Source: Yinghuangia seranimata (GTDB lineage: Bacteria > Actinomycetota > Actinomycetes > Streptomycetales > Streptomycetaceae). From it: 64,000 nt of DNA. A program made the translations under genes and the position numbers. The DNA is taken from contig NZ_JASAOI010000014.1 of assembly GCF_029953285.1 (NCBI RefSeq), positions 186,001 to 250,000 on the forward strand, written 5' to 3'. Every line of letters starts with the position of its first letter. Position 1 is the stretch's first letter. Under the pieces are notes generated by a model, which was given only the letters and a program-made list of their open reading frames with translations, did not search any database and had not been told where the DNA came from. This document shows positions 16,107 through 24,380 of the stretch, in pieces.

Positions 16107-16913
16107 CTACATGTGGGTGCCGCCGTCGATGCGGATTTCGGTGCCGGTGACGAAGGCGCCGTCGTCGGAGGCGAGGGCGGCCACGATGCCGGCGATCGCC
16201 TCTGGGCCGGCGAAGCCGAATTCGGAGCCGGAGGGGTTCAGGGCGGGCATCAGTTTGGAGAACAGCCGCATGTCGGCGTCTTCCGGGATGCCCGGGCCTC
16301 GGTTCTGGCCGCTGGCTCCTGAGGCGTCGGTCATGCCGCTGCTGATCGAACCCGGGGCGACGGCGACCGCGCGCAGGCCCTGGGCGGCGTATTCGAGGGC
16401 GATCGCGTGGGTGAAGGACTGCACGCCGCCCTTGCTCGCGGCGTAGGCGGCCATGTACGGGTGGGCGAACGCGGCCGACGTGGAGCTGAAGTTCACCACC
16501 ACGCCGCGGCCCGAGGCCAGGAGTGCGGGCAGGGCCTCGCGGGTCATCAGGAACGTGCCGGTCAGGTTGACCCGGATGACCTGGTTCCAGTCGCCCAGCG
16601 GCATGGCCGCCGTGTGCGCGGAGCGCAGGATGCCCGCCGCGTTGACCAGGACGTCGAGCCCGGCGAGGCGTTCCATCGCGGCGGGTACGGCCGTCGTCAC
16701 CGAGGCCTCGTCGCCGATGTCGACGACCTGCGTGCTGAGCCGCTCGCCGTGGCCCGCCTCGTTGGCCTTCGCCGCGGTGTCCTCGAGGCCCGGGGCGGCG
16801 ATGTCCATCGCGGCCACGGTGCAGCCCTCGGCGAGCAGCCGGAGGACGGTGGCCTGCCCGATGCCGGACCCGCCGCCGGTGACGAGCGCCTTGCGGTCGG
16901 TGAAGCGGTTCAT
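16107..16913 (-). CDS. short-chain dehydrogenase/reductase (SDR)
   Basis: A 268-residue SDR. Cofactor motif TGGGSGIGQA, an AMDIAAPGLE strand-2 acidic residue favouring NAD(H), NAAG at about residue 90, the catalytic Ser in FSSTSAAFAHPYM and YAASKGG further on are all present. The C terminus DGAFVTGTEIRIDGGTHM is standard for the family. The ATG overlaps the TGA of the upstream PP2C phosphatase gene by 4 bp, so the two are made together. A short loop (TDASGASGQNRGPGIPEDAD) between strand 6 and helix 7 may form the substrate lid. Substrate unknown. Confidence 0.9.
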   Translation of the reverse strand: MNRFTDRKALVTGGGSGIGQATVLRLLAEGCTVAAMDIAAPGLEDTAAKANEAGHGERLSTQVVDIGDEASVTTAVPAAMERLAGLDVLVNAAGILRSAHTAAMPLGDWNQVIRVNLTGTFLMTREALPALLASGRGVVVNFSSTSAAFAHPYMAAYAASKGGVQSFTHAIALEYAAQGLRAVAVAPGSISSGMTDASGASGQNRGPGIPEDADMRLFSKLMPALNPSGSEFGFAGPEAIAGIVAALASDDGAFVTGTEIRIDGGTHM

Positions 16914-18607
16914 GGTCGTTCCTTCGTGCCGGGGTCGGGCCGCTGCCGTGAGGCGAGCAGTGCGATGTCGTCCTCCGCGCCGGGCGCGAGCGCGTCCAGG
17001 ACGGTGTCCAGGAGTTCCTCGAGGCCGGTGTCGCGGGGCAGGTCCAGTCCGGTCAGGCGGGCGAGGGAGGCGTCGATGTCCTCGCCGCGGCGTTCGACCA
17101 GGCCGTCGGTGTACATCAGCAGGACGGGGCCTGCGGGCGCAGGCACGGTGGTCGCGCTGTAGCCGCCGATGTTGGTGCCCAGCGGCGGGCCGGCGGGCAC
17201 GTCGAGGAGGCGGACGCGGCCCGCCTCGACGAGGGCCGGCGGCAGGTGGCCGGCGTTGGCGAACACCCATTCGCCGGCGGCCGGGTCGAGGATCGCCAGG
17301 AGGCAGGTCGCCGCGCGCTCGAACCCCGCGGCGGACACCATGGGGTCGAGCCGCGTGAGTATGTCGTGGGGTGCGAGGTCGGTGTCGGCGAGGGCTCGCA
17401 GCATGGACCGGTAGTGGCTCATCGCGACGGCGGCCTCGACGCCGTGGCCCATGACGTCGCCCATGACCTGGAGGGTGCGGCCGCCCGACAGCGGGATCGC
17501 GTCGAACCAGTCGCCGCCCACGAGCACACTGGACCCCGCCGGGCGGTACCTCGACGCGATCTCCAGGTCGAGCTGGGGAACCTGCGGCTCGGTCAGCAGC
17601 GCCTGCTGGAGTTCCAGGGCGATCGCGTGCTGGTGCGTGTAGTGCACGGCGCTGTCGAGTGCTACCGCTGCCCGGCCGGTGAGCTCACGCGCGGCGACCG
17701 CGTCCTGGGCGTCGAAGCCGGGGGAGCCGCCGGCCCGCAGGATGGTCATCGTGCCGATCGCGTGCCCACGCGCGGACAGTGGCACGACCATGCCCGAGTG
17801 GGCGCCCGCCGCGCGGTAGAAGGCCAGGCGCGAGGCGTTCGGCGCCGCGCGTTCCAGGACCTCGTCGGTCGCGAAGTTCTCCACCACAACGGAGCCGGAC
17901 GCCAGGCAGCGGTGGATCGCCGAGCCCTCCTGGAAGTCGATCATGTCGCCCGGCTGGTCGACCGCGTCCGCGACCGAGCGCAGCCGGGGCGTCGCGGCCA
18001 GCGCCGCGCGCATCAGCCGCAGGACGCCGTGCGGGGTGGTGTGGACCGGCGCCTCGTGGTCGGGCGGGAACACGTCCACGGCGGCCAGGTCGCCGAGCAG
18101 CGGCACCGCGAAGTCGGCCAGCTCGGCGCAGGTGGTCTCCATGTCCAGGGTGGTGCCGATGCGCTGGGCCGCGTCGTCGAACATCGCCAGCTGCCGGCTG
18201 GTCTGCTCCAGCTCGGCGTGCGCCCGGTGCGCTTCGCTCACCTCGACGACGACACCCGCGACGCCCAGCACGACGCCGTTGACCTCGATGCGGTGGTAGA
18301 CGCCTGACCAGTAGCGGCGGCCGTACGGCGACTCGGCGCGGGTCTGGCCGCTGGTCAGGATCTCGCGAGGACGGCCGTCGGCGAGGAGCGCGCGCAGCTG
18401 GTCCATGCCCGCGTCGAGGCCGGGGAGCACGTCGGCGATCGTGCGGCCGATGTGCTCGGCGGCCGGCACGCCGTTCATGCGGGCGAGCGCCGGGTTCACG
18501 TAGGCGTAGCGCAGGTTCCGGTCCAGGACGCCGACGCCTGCGGGCGTGCCGTCGAGCAGCAGCGCGAGCATGCGCTGGTCGACCCACGGCAACGCACCCG
18601 ATGACAC
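16910..18607 (-). CDS. PAS-GAF-PP2C (SpoIIE-type) serine phosphatase
   Basis: A 565-residue signalling protein with three domains. A PAS sensor covers about 8-130 (GVGVLDRNLRYAYVNPALARMNG), a GAF domain about 150-310, and a PP2C/SpoIIE phosphatase about 335-555. The phosphatase metal motifs are seen in VGGDWFDAI, MGDVMGHG and the C-terminal EDDIALL. Such proteins dephosphorylate anti-anti-sigma factors or similar partners; no STAS or anti-sigma gene is adjacent. The GTG at 18607 has GGAAGGGG upstream; an ATG at 18676 is a longer alternative with no clear site. Translational coupling to the SDR gene downstream is unusual. Confidence 0.85.
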   Translation of the reverse strand: MSSGALPWVDQRMLALLLDGTPAGVGVLDRNLRYAYVNPALARMNGVPAAEHIGRTIADVLPGLDAGMDQLRALLADGRPREILTSGQTRAESPYGRRYWSGVYHRIEVNGVVLGVAGVVVEVSEAHRAHAELEQTSRQLAMFDDAAQRIGTTLDMETTCAELADFAVPLLGDLAAVDVFPPDHEAPVHTTPHGVLRLMRAALAATPRLRSVADAVDQPGDMIDFQEGSAIHRCLASGSVVVENFATDEVLERAAPNASRLAFYRAAGAHSGMVVPLSARGHAIGTMTILRAGGSPGFDAQDAVAARELTGRAAVALDSAVHYTHQHAIALELQQALLTEPQVPQLDLEIASRYRPAGSSVLVGGDWFDAIPLSGGRTLQVMGDVMGHGVEAAVAMSHYRSMLRALADTDLAPHDILTRLDPMVSAAGFERAATCLLAILDPAAGEWVFANAGHLPPALVEAGRVRLLDVPAGPPLGTNIGGYSATTVPAPAGPVLLMYTDGLVERRGEDIDASLARLTGLDLPRDTGLEELLDTVLDALAPGAEDDIALLASRQRPDPGTKERP

Positions 18608-18741
18608 CGGAGCCCCTTCCCGGGGGCCGGACCCCGCGCCGAGGCGCGCCGCGGTGCCGACCGCCCGAGATTCCATCGTCGGCCGGGCAGGGCGTACCCG
18701 CACGCCGTCGCGCCCGAACGGGTTGGCGGGGCGCGTGTCGG

Positions 18742-19398
18742 TCAGCCCGTCGTGGCCTTGCGGTAGGTGTCGAGCCAGGCCGGGAACGCCGTCAGGTCGG
18801 CCAGGACGGCGTCGGCGCCCGCGGCCGCGAGGTCGGCGGCCGAGATCGGCCCGGTGGCCACCGCCACCGACACGGCGTCGGCGGCCCGCGCGCCGCGCAC
18901 GTCGCCGAGGTGGTCGCCGACGTACACCGACGCCCCGTGTTCGCGCAGCGCGGCGGCCTTGCCGTCGCTCCACAGGCCGCCGACCACCTCGTCGACCTCC
19001 AGGGCGAGGTGGTCGATGTGGAGCCGGGCCTGGGGCTGGTTCTTCGCGGTCACCACGATCGACCGGCCGCCGTGGCGGCGCACGGCGGCGAGCGCCTCGT
19101 GCGCCCCCGGCAGGGCGACCGTGCTGGTGATGGCCAGTTCGCCGTAGAACTCGCGGTAGCGCTTCGCGACCGCCGGGATGTCCTCGCGCGGGAACCACTC
19201 CGCCAGTTCCTGCTCGAGCGGCGGGCCCAGCCGCGAGACGACGAGGTCGGCGTCGACGAACACGCCCGTCTCCGCGGACAGCGCGCGGAACGCCCTGGCG
19301 ATGCCGACGCGGCCGTCGATCAGCGTCATGTCGAGGTCGAAGCCCACCACGAAGCCGGCGTCGGCGTCGTTCGGGCCCGGCACGGTACCGCTGTTCAC
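18742..19398 (-). CDS. HAD-superfamily phosphatase
   Basis: A 218-residue haloacid-dehalogenase-type hydrolase. Motif I reads VGFDLDMTLIDGR with the two catalytic aspartates. Motif II threonine is in SIVVTAKN, motif III lysine in LWSDGKAAALREHG, and motif IV aspartates in YVGDHLGDVRGA. The cap between motifs I and II is helical (C1 type), as in phosphoglycolate phosphatase-like enzymes. Two GTG codons (19407 and 19398) are possible; 19398 is preferred because GAGG is then about 9 bp upstream rather than touching the codon. Substrate is not predictable. Confidence 0.85.
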   Translation of the reverse strand: MNSGTVPGPNDADAGFVVGFDLDMTLIDGRVGIARAFRALSAETGVFVDADLVVSRLGPPLEQELAEWFPREDIPAVAKRYREFYGELAITSTVALPGAHEALAAVRRHGGRSIVVTAKNQPQARLHIDHLALEVDEVVGGLWSDGKAAALREHGASVYVGDHLGDVRGARAADAVSVAVATGPISAADLAAAGADAVLADLTAFPAWLDTYRKATTG

Positions 19399-19424
19399 GA
19401 GGCTCACCCTCGGCACACTAGTCG

Positions 19425-19442
19425 TTCGAAGATTCTTTCGAA
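19425..19442. promoter_or_regulatory. paired TTCGAA sites in a divergent gap
   Basis: Two TTCGAA hexamers (19425-19430 and 19437-19442) are spaced 12 bp apart in the gap between the HAD phosphatase and VOC genes, in an AT-rich patch. Together they form an imperfect inverted repeat. This may be an operator or promoter element for the HAD gene; no regulator is adjacent. Confidence 0.3.
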
Positions 19443-19544
19443 TGTGGTGGTCGGACCGATGAGTCCGCGCGGTCCCGGGAGTCTGCACTTGTGCAGGCCG
19501 CCGTCCCGGGTAGGGGCGGCGCACGTCGGACCCCCGGAGGGACC

Positions 19545-20324
19545 ATGCTGAACACCGCCCCCGTCGCAGGCGCACCGATCTGGCTCGACCTGGGCTCGCG
19601 CGACATCCCGGCCGCCACCGCGTTCTACCGCGCCGTCCTGGGGTGGGAGTACGTCTCCGCCGGCCCCGAGGCCGGCGGCTACGGCATGTTCACGGTCGAC
19701 GCCAAGAACGTCGCCGCCATCGGCCCGCTGACCGAGGAAGGCGCCAGGTCCGCCTGGACGATCTACTTCCAGACCCCGGACGCCGAGGCCACCACCAAGG
19801 CCGTCGAACAGGCCGAGGGCACCGTCCGCATGCCGGCCATGGACGTCATGGGCCTCGGGTACATGGCCCACTACACCGACCCGACCGGCGGCGACTTCGC
19901 CGTCTGGCAGCCCGGCCTCAACGGCGGCGTCGACCTGGTCAACGCGCCCGGCGCGCTCACCTGGACCGAGCTGTTCACCGGCGACGTCGGCGGCGCCGGC
20001 GACTTTTACCGCGAGGTCCTCGGCTGGACCTACTCCGACGCGCCCATCCCCGGCCTGACCTACCTCGTGGTCGCCACCGGCACCGGCGACGGCGACCGCC
20101 GCCAGGGCGGCGTCACCACCGGCTCCGGCGCGGCCGTCCCGGTGGGCTGGCACCCGTACTTCGAGGTCGCCGACTGCGACGCGGCCGTCGCCGCGGTCAC
20201 CGCCCACGGCGGCAGCGTCGTCACGCCGGTCGACGACAACCCCGCGATCGGCCGCTTCGCGCTGGTCGCCGACCCCGAGGGCGCCCGCTTCGCGGTCATC
20301 ACCAGCGCCCCCGTCCCGGCCTGA
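19545..20324 (+). CDS. VOC-family protein with two glyoxalase-like domains (Cfp30B-like)
   Basis: A 259-residue protein of two similar VOC (glyoxalase/dioxygenase-fold) modules, about 7-120 and 135-257. Each begins with the same pattern (IWLDLGSRDIPAATAFYRAVLGWEY, and later LTWTELFTGDVGGAGDFYREVLGWTY). This architecture matches the actinobacterial Cfp30B group, whose chemistry is not settled. The ATG at 19545 has a perfect GGAGG 4 bp upstream. Metal ligands cannot be assigned with confidence. Monocistronic, ended by a 17-bp hairpin. Confidence 0.85.
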   Translation: MLNTAPVAGAPIWLDLGSRDIPAATAFYRAVLGWEYVSAGPEAGGYGMFTVDAKNVAAIGPLTEEGARSAWTIYFQTPDAEATTKAVEQAEGTVRMPAMDVMGLGYMAHYTDPTGGDFAVWQPGLNGGVDLVNAPGALTWTELFTGDVGGAGDFYREVLGWTYSDAPIPGLTYLVVATGTGDGDRRQGGVTTGSGAAVPVGWHPYFEVADCDAAVAAVTAHGGSVVTPVDDNPAIGRFALVADPEGARFAVITSAPVPA

Positions 20325-20345
20325 ACCGCACCCGCACACGACGAA

Positions 20346-20385
20346 CGGCCCCGCCCGCCCGGTGTGTTCCGGGCGGGCGGGGCCG
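20346..20385. terminator. bidirectional hairpin terminator
   Basis: A perfect 17-bp GC-only inverted repeat (20346-20362 with 20369-20385, loop TGTGTT) between the convergent VOC and TIGR04222-like genes. Confidence 0.8.
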
Positions 20386-20402
20386 CGTTGGAGCGTCGGG
20401 AC

Positions 20403-21500
20403 TCAGTGCTGGCCCGGCTGGTCCTCCCACGGCGCCCGCACCGGGTCCTGGTACGCCTGCGCGCCGCCGCCGTACATGCCGTGGTTCGGCAGCGCCTGCC
20501 CCGGCGTCGGGTACGCGGTCTGCTGCCCCGGCTGCTGCGGGTACCCGCCCTGCTGGCCCGGCACCTGGCCCGGGGCCTGCCCCGGGTTCTGCGCCTGCTG
20601 CTGCGCCGCGTAGCGCACGTCGTTGTACGACGGGGCGCCCAGCGGACCGCGCGACTCCGCGGCCTGCCGCCACTGCTGCTCGTTCCAGCCGTCGCTGGTG
20701 ATCTGGCCCGCCGTCACCTGCACCGCCTGGGTGAACACCCCGCGCAGCGCGGGGTCCTGGATCCGGTCCAGGCCGAACAGCGCGACCTCGCCGAGCCCCG
20801 GACCACCCGGGACCGCCTGCGAGATGTGCTGCAACTGCTGAGGGTCGCGCACCTGGTTCCACAGGTAGAACATCGACTGGTCGTTCAGTGGCGACTGCAG
20901 CTTGTCGTACCGGGTGAAGAGGAAGAACAGCATCGTCGCGCACCCGAGGGTGCCGAGCAGCACGAGCGCGAGGTTGCCGATCCACAGCCCCGTGTGGTGG
21001 GTCGGCGAGCCGGCCAGCGGCTTGATGAACAGGCCCGCGATCGCGACCAGCGGCGCGATCCACAGCGCCAGGCGCACGGTGCCCAGGTTCGCGGTGTGCT
21101 TGGCCGGATTCAGCAGACCCTGCTGGAACAGCCGGTCGCGCAGCGCCCGGATCGACCCGTGCCCCGCGACCACCACACGCGCGCCCGCGACCGTCGCGTT
21201 GCCGCCCGCCCCGCGCACCGCCGCGTCCACGGCCGCGCCGTACATGTCGCCGCCGCCCGCGCCCTGGCCGGGAGCGATCCGCCCGTCCGGCGCGATCTGG
21301 ACCTCACCGCGCGCCCGCGCGGCCAGCAGCGCGACGTCGGCCGCGCGGCCGGGACCACCCGCGAGGAACGCGAGGTGGTACAGGTCCAGCGAGCCCGTCT
21401 CGGGCGCGACCACCCGGCGGGCCTTGCCGGCCTTCATCACGCCACGCGCGTACACGCCAACCGCGGCGAAGAGCACCACGCTGACAATGAGCCACACCAT
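20403..21500 (-). CDS. TIGR04222-like membrane protein
   Basis: A 365-residue membrane protein. One N-terminal transmembrane segment (about 2-22) is followed by a soluble region with LDLYHLAFLAGGPGRAADVALLAARARGEVQI, which matches my memory of the TIGR04222 family. Two more membrane segments lie at about 145-200, then a helical domain, then a 75-residue tail rich in Pro, Gln and Gly (NPGQAPGQVPGQQGGYPQQPG). ATG at 21500 has AGGGGG 8 bp upstream; a GTG three codons earlier is possible. Function unknown. The tail may lie on either side of the membrane. Confidence 0.75.
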   Translation of the reverse strand: MVWLIVSVVLFAAVGVYARGVMKAGKARRVVAPETGSLDLYHLAFLAGGPGRAADVALLAARARGEVQIAPDGRIAPGQGAGGGDMYGAAVDAAVRGAGGNATVAGARVVVAGHGSIRALRDRLFQQGLLNPAKHTANLGTVRLALWIAPLVAIAGLFIKPLAGSPTHHTGLWIGNLALVLLGTLGCATMLFFLFTRYDKLQSPLNDQSMFYLWNQVRDPQQLQHISQAVPGGPGLGEVALFGLDRIQDPALRGVFTQAVQVTAGQITSDGWNEQQWRQAAESRGPLGAPSYNDVRYAAQQQAQNPGQAPGQVPGQQGGYPQQPGQQTAYPTPGQALPNHGMYGGGAQAYQDPVRAPWEDQPGQH

Positions 21501-21817
21501 GGCTGTCACCCCCTTCTCGAATGCGAACACGATCCCATGTCCGGAGCCCTGCCGCAGTGCCGGGAGGCGACTGATGAGGACTCCGCGACGATCATGCCCC
21601 CGACGTGTCGACGCGCGTTCACCCGGTGTTCCCCGGAGGCCCCGCAACCGTGCGGATGCGCGGCGCGGATAAGTCCGTTGCCGAGCCAAACGCGCCGCAG
21701 TAACTTGGCGCGGCGGCGTGCCGGACTCGGTGCGCGCACACGCGGGCGACGCGGCGACGGCTGGACGACAGCAGCCCGGGCGGCGGCCCCGGACCCGGGC
21801 GGTGGAGGGCTGCGGCC
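21501..21817. other. divergent gap with a promoter for the MFS gene
   Basis: 317 bp with no gene. TTGCCG (21678-21683), a 17-bp spacer and TAACTT (21701-21706) form a good housekeeping-type promoter reading towards the MFS gene, leaving a leader of about 105 nt. Nothing else stands out. Confidence 0.4.
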
Positions 21818-23140
21818 ATGACGGCGGACATCGGAACGGCCGGCCCCGAAACCGGCGCCGACACCGACGCCGACCCCGAACGACCCCGCGGTCGCGACCT
21901 GTTCGCCGACCGCAGGTTCACCGCCCTGTTCCTCGCCCGCACCATCTCGGTCCTCGGCTCAGGGTTCGGGCCCGTCGCCCTCGCGTTCGGCGTCCTCGAT
22001 CTGCCGGACGCGAACGCCACGACGCTCACCGTCGTACTCGCCGCGCAGGCCGTGCCCGAGGTGCTGCTCCTGCTGTTCGGCGGCGTCGTCGCCGACCGCT
22101 TCCCGCGCTCGCGCGTCATGACCGGCGCCGAACTGCTGTCCGCCGCCGCGTTCGGCGCGCTCGCCGCGATGTTCGTCACCGGGTACGCGCCGATCCCGCT
22201 GGTCGCCGCCTTCGCCGCGATCACCGGCATCGCCATCGCGATGTTCTTCCCCGCCCTGACCGGCGTCGTGCCCGAAGTCGTCCCCGAGGACCGGCTGCAG
22301 ACCGCCAACGGCGTGCTGCGCATGGGCGTCAACGCCGCCAAGGTGCTCGGTCTCGCGTTCGCCGGCGGCACCGTCGCGCTGGTCGGGCCCGGCTGGGCGC
22401 TCGCAGTGAACGCCGGCTGCTTCGTAGCCTCGGCCGTACTGCTGGCGAGCCTGCGGCTGCCCGCCGTCACGGTCCGCGGCGAGAGCTCGATGCTCGACGA
22501 ACTGCGCGAGGGCTGGGTCGAGTTCAGGTCGCGGCAGTGGCTGTGGGCGATCGTCCTGCAGTTCGCGTTCGTCATCGGCGCGCTGCAGGCGGTCCTCGGC
22601 GTCCTCGGCCCGGTCATCGCCAAGGCCGACCTGGGCGGCGCGACGGGCTGGTCGGTCGTGCTCGGCGGCGAGGCGGTCGGCATGTTCGCGGGCGTGTTCA
22701 TCGCGATCCGGATCCGGCCGCGCCGCCCGCTGCTGGTCGCCACGCTGATGGTGTTCGTGCCCGCGGTGCCCCTCGTGCTGCTGGGCGTCCACGCGCCGCT
22801 GGTCGCGATCGCCCTCGGGTCGGTGCTGCTCGGCGCCGCGTTCGACGTGTTCGGCGTGCTGTGGGAGACCACCATGCAGCGCGAGATCCCGCGTGAGGCG
22901 CTGTCCCGGGTCAGCGCCTACGACGCGCTCGGCTCCTTCATGTTCGGCCCGCTCGGCCTCGTGCTCGCGGCGCCGCTCGCGGAGGCGATAGGGCCGCACC
23001 GCGCCGTGCTGGCGTGCGCCGCGGTCGTCGTCGTCGCGACCGCGGGCGCCCTGCTGTCCCCGGACGTGCGGCGGCTCAGCGCGCCGGGCGCCGCGGCGGC
23101 GCGTCCGGCTCCGGAGCCGGAGGCTGCAGCCGCGCGGTGA
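21818..23140 (+). CDS. MFS transporter (EntS/MFS_3-like exporter)
   Basis: A 440-residue major-facilitator protein with 12 predicted membrane segments. The N-terminal block LFADRRFTALFLARTISVLGSGFGPVALAFGVLDL and the loop GGVVADRFPRSRVMTGAELLSA match drug/siderophore exporters of the MFS_3 type. ATG at 21818 with GGAGGG about 9 bp upstream. The N and C termini are short, charged or Ala/Pro-rich tails. The last 65 bp overlap the 3' end of the CMD gene on the opposite strand. Substrate unknown. Confidence 0.9.
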   Translation: MTADIGTAGPETGADTDADPERPRGRDLFADRRFTALFLARTISVLGSGFGPVALAFGVLDLPDANATTLTVVLAAQAVPEVLLLLFGGVVADRFPRSRVMTGAELLSAAAFGALAAMFVTGYAPIPLVAAFAAITGIAIAMFFPALTGVVPEVVPEDRLQTANGVLRMGVNAAKVLGLAFAGGTVALVGPGWALAVNAGCFVASAVLLASLRLPAVTVRGESSMLDELREGWVEFRSRQWLWAIVLQFAFVIGALQAVLGVLGPVIAKADLGGATGWSVVLGGEAVGMFAGVFIAIRIRPRRPLLVATLMVFVPAVPLVLLGVHAPLVAIALGSVLLGAAFDVFGVLWETTMQREIPREALSRVSAYDALGSFMFGPLGLVLAAPLAEAIGPHRAVLACAAVVVVATAGALLSPDVRRLSAPGAAAARPAPEPEAAAAR

Positions 23141-23570
23141 CCGCGATGCGGTTGAGCGCGTTCGTCACCGCGACGGTCAGGATCAGGTTCCCCAGCTGCT
23201 GCGGCCCGAAGTGCCGCTCGGCGTCGTCGTACACGTCGTCCGGCACACCGTCGGGACCGAGCCGGGTGACCGCCTCGGTGAGCGCCAGCGCGGCCCGCTG
23301 CGACGCGGTGAACAGCGGCGACTCGCGCCAGCCGGCCAGCTGGTGCAGCCGCTGCTCGGGCTCGCCCAGCCGGCGCGCCTCGCGGGAGTGCCGCTCCAGG
23401 TGCAGCGCGCAGCCGTTCATCTGGGACGTGCGCAGCTTGACCAGTTCGCGCAGCCGGTCGTCGACCAGGCCGTCGCGGCGGATCAGGCTGTCCAGCCGGG
23501 CCAGCGCCTGGTAGCCGCCGGCCGCCGCGGCGGGCAGGTCGATGCGCTGCCGGTACGGCGGTGTCTCCAT
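23076..23570 (-). CDS. carboxymuconolactone decarboxylase/AhpD-like protein
   Basis: A 164-residue, all-helical protein of the CMD/AhpD family. The core ELVKLRTSQMNGCALHLERHSREARRLGE matches the alkylhydroperoxidase-like signature, but the usual CxxC is CALH, so the second redox cysteine is missing. A peroxidase cycle by a disulfide is therefore doubtful. ATG at 23570 lies 17 bp after the FMN reductase stop, so they form an operon. The 3' end overlaps the MFS gene by 65 bp tail to tail. The Pro/Arg-rich last 15 residues may be an extension produced by that overlap. Confidence 0.8.
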   Translation of the reverse strand: METPPYRQRIDLPAAAAGGYQALARLDSLIRRDGLVDDRLRELVKLRTSQMNGCALHLERHSREARRLGEPEQRLHQLAGWRESPLFTASQRAALALTEAVTRLGPDGVPDDVYDDAERHFGPQQLGNLILTVAVTNALNRIAVTARLQPPAPEPDAPPRRPAR

Positions 23571-23587
23571 GCCCTCGGCCCCGCGCG

Positions 23588-24214
23588 TCACGCGGCGTAC
23601 GGGCGGAGCTCGCGGCCGCGCCGCAGCGTGACCGCCCACCAGGCCACGCGGTCGAGCATCGTCTCCGCGGCCGCGTCGAACGGCGCGGGCCGGTGGGTCA
23701 GCGTGTCCGTGCCCAGCAGGTTCCACATGGTCGGCAGGACGACCTTGTCCGGCACGGGCATCGCGTGGCAGTCGGCGAACACCGGGCGCAGCAGCTCGAT
23801 CGCGCGGTTCCCGCCGACCGCGCTGCCGTACGACACGAACCCGACCGGCTTGGCCTGCCACGGCGAACTGTGCCAGTCCACCAGGCGCTTGAGCGAGTTG
23901 TGGCACGCGTGCTGGTACTCGGGGGTGACCACGACGTACGCGTCCGCCGCGTCGAGGCGGCGGCGCACGGTGTACGCGGTCGGGGACTCGGGCGGGGCGG
24001 GCTTGCGGCCGACCGCGACCGGCAGGTCCACCTCGGCCAGGTCGATCACGTCGATGTCCAGCTCGGCGCGCCGCTCCACCTGACGGATGAACCAGTCCGC
24101 GACGACCGTGCCGACCCGGTTGTCCCGCACGCTGCCGATGATGACGGCGAGGCGGAACGTCTCGACACCGAAGTCGGGACGGCGCGGCTGCTCCTGGGTC
24201 GTGCTCTCGGTCAT
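23588..24214 (-). CDS. NAD(P)H-dependent FMN reductase
   Basis: A 208-residue flavodoxin-fold reductase of the FMN_red group. The FMN phosphate loop is IIGSVRDNRVG near residue 25, and the flavin-contact segment VVVTPEYQHACHNSLKRLVDW lies in the middle (usual form TPEYN, here TPEYQ). FVSYGSAVGGNRAIELL is the third family block. ATG at 24214 has GAGAGGAAG just upstream. First gene of a two-gene operon with the CMD/AhpD-like gene, suggesting response to oxidative or quinone stress. Confidence 0.88.
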   Translation of the reverse strand: MTESTTQEQPRRPDFGVETFRLAVIIGSVRDNRVGTVVADWFIRQVERRAELDIDVIDLAEVDLPVAVGRKPAPPESPTAYTVRRRLDAADAYVVVTPEYQHACHNSLKRLVDWHSSPWQAKPVGFVSYGSAVGGNRAIELLRPVFADCHAMPVPDKVVLPTMWNLLGTDTLTHRPAPFDAAAETMLDRVAWWAVTLRRGRELRPYAA

Positions 24215-24380
24215 GCTTCCTCTCCCAGGTTCGTATCGTTGCAGGTCAACGATCTGGCACCCGGGGGATCGGAACAACGCCAAAGCTTGTAACGACCGGT
24301 AAGCCTCGCTTAGTGATCGCGTGCGCGGGCCGCACACGGCCGCACAGGACCGCCGGGGGCGGGCGGCCGCGGCGCCGCGC

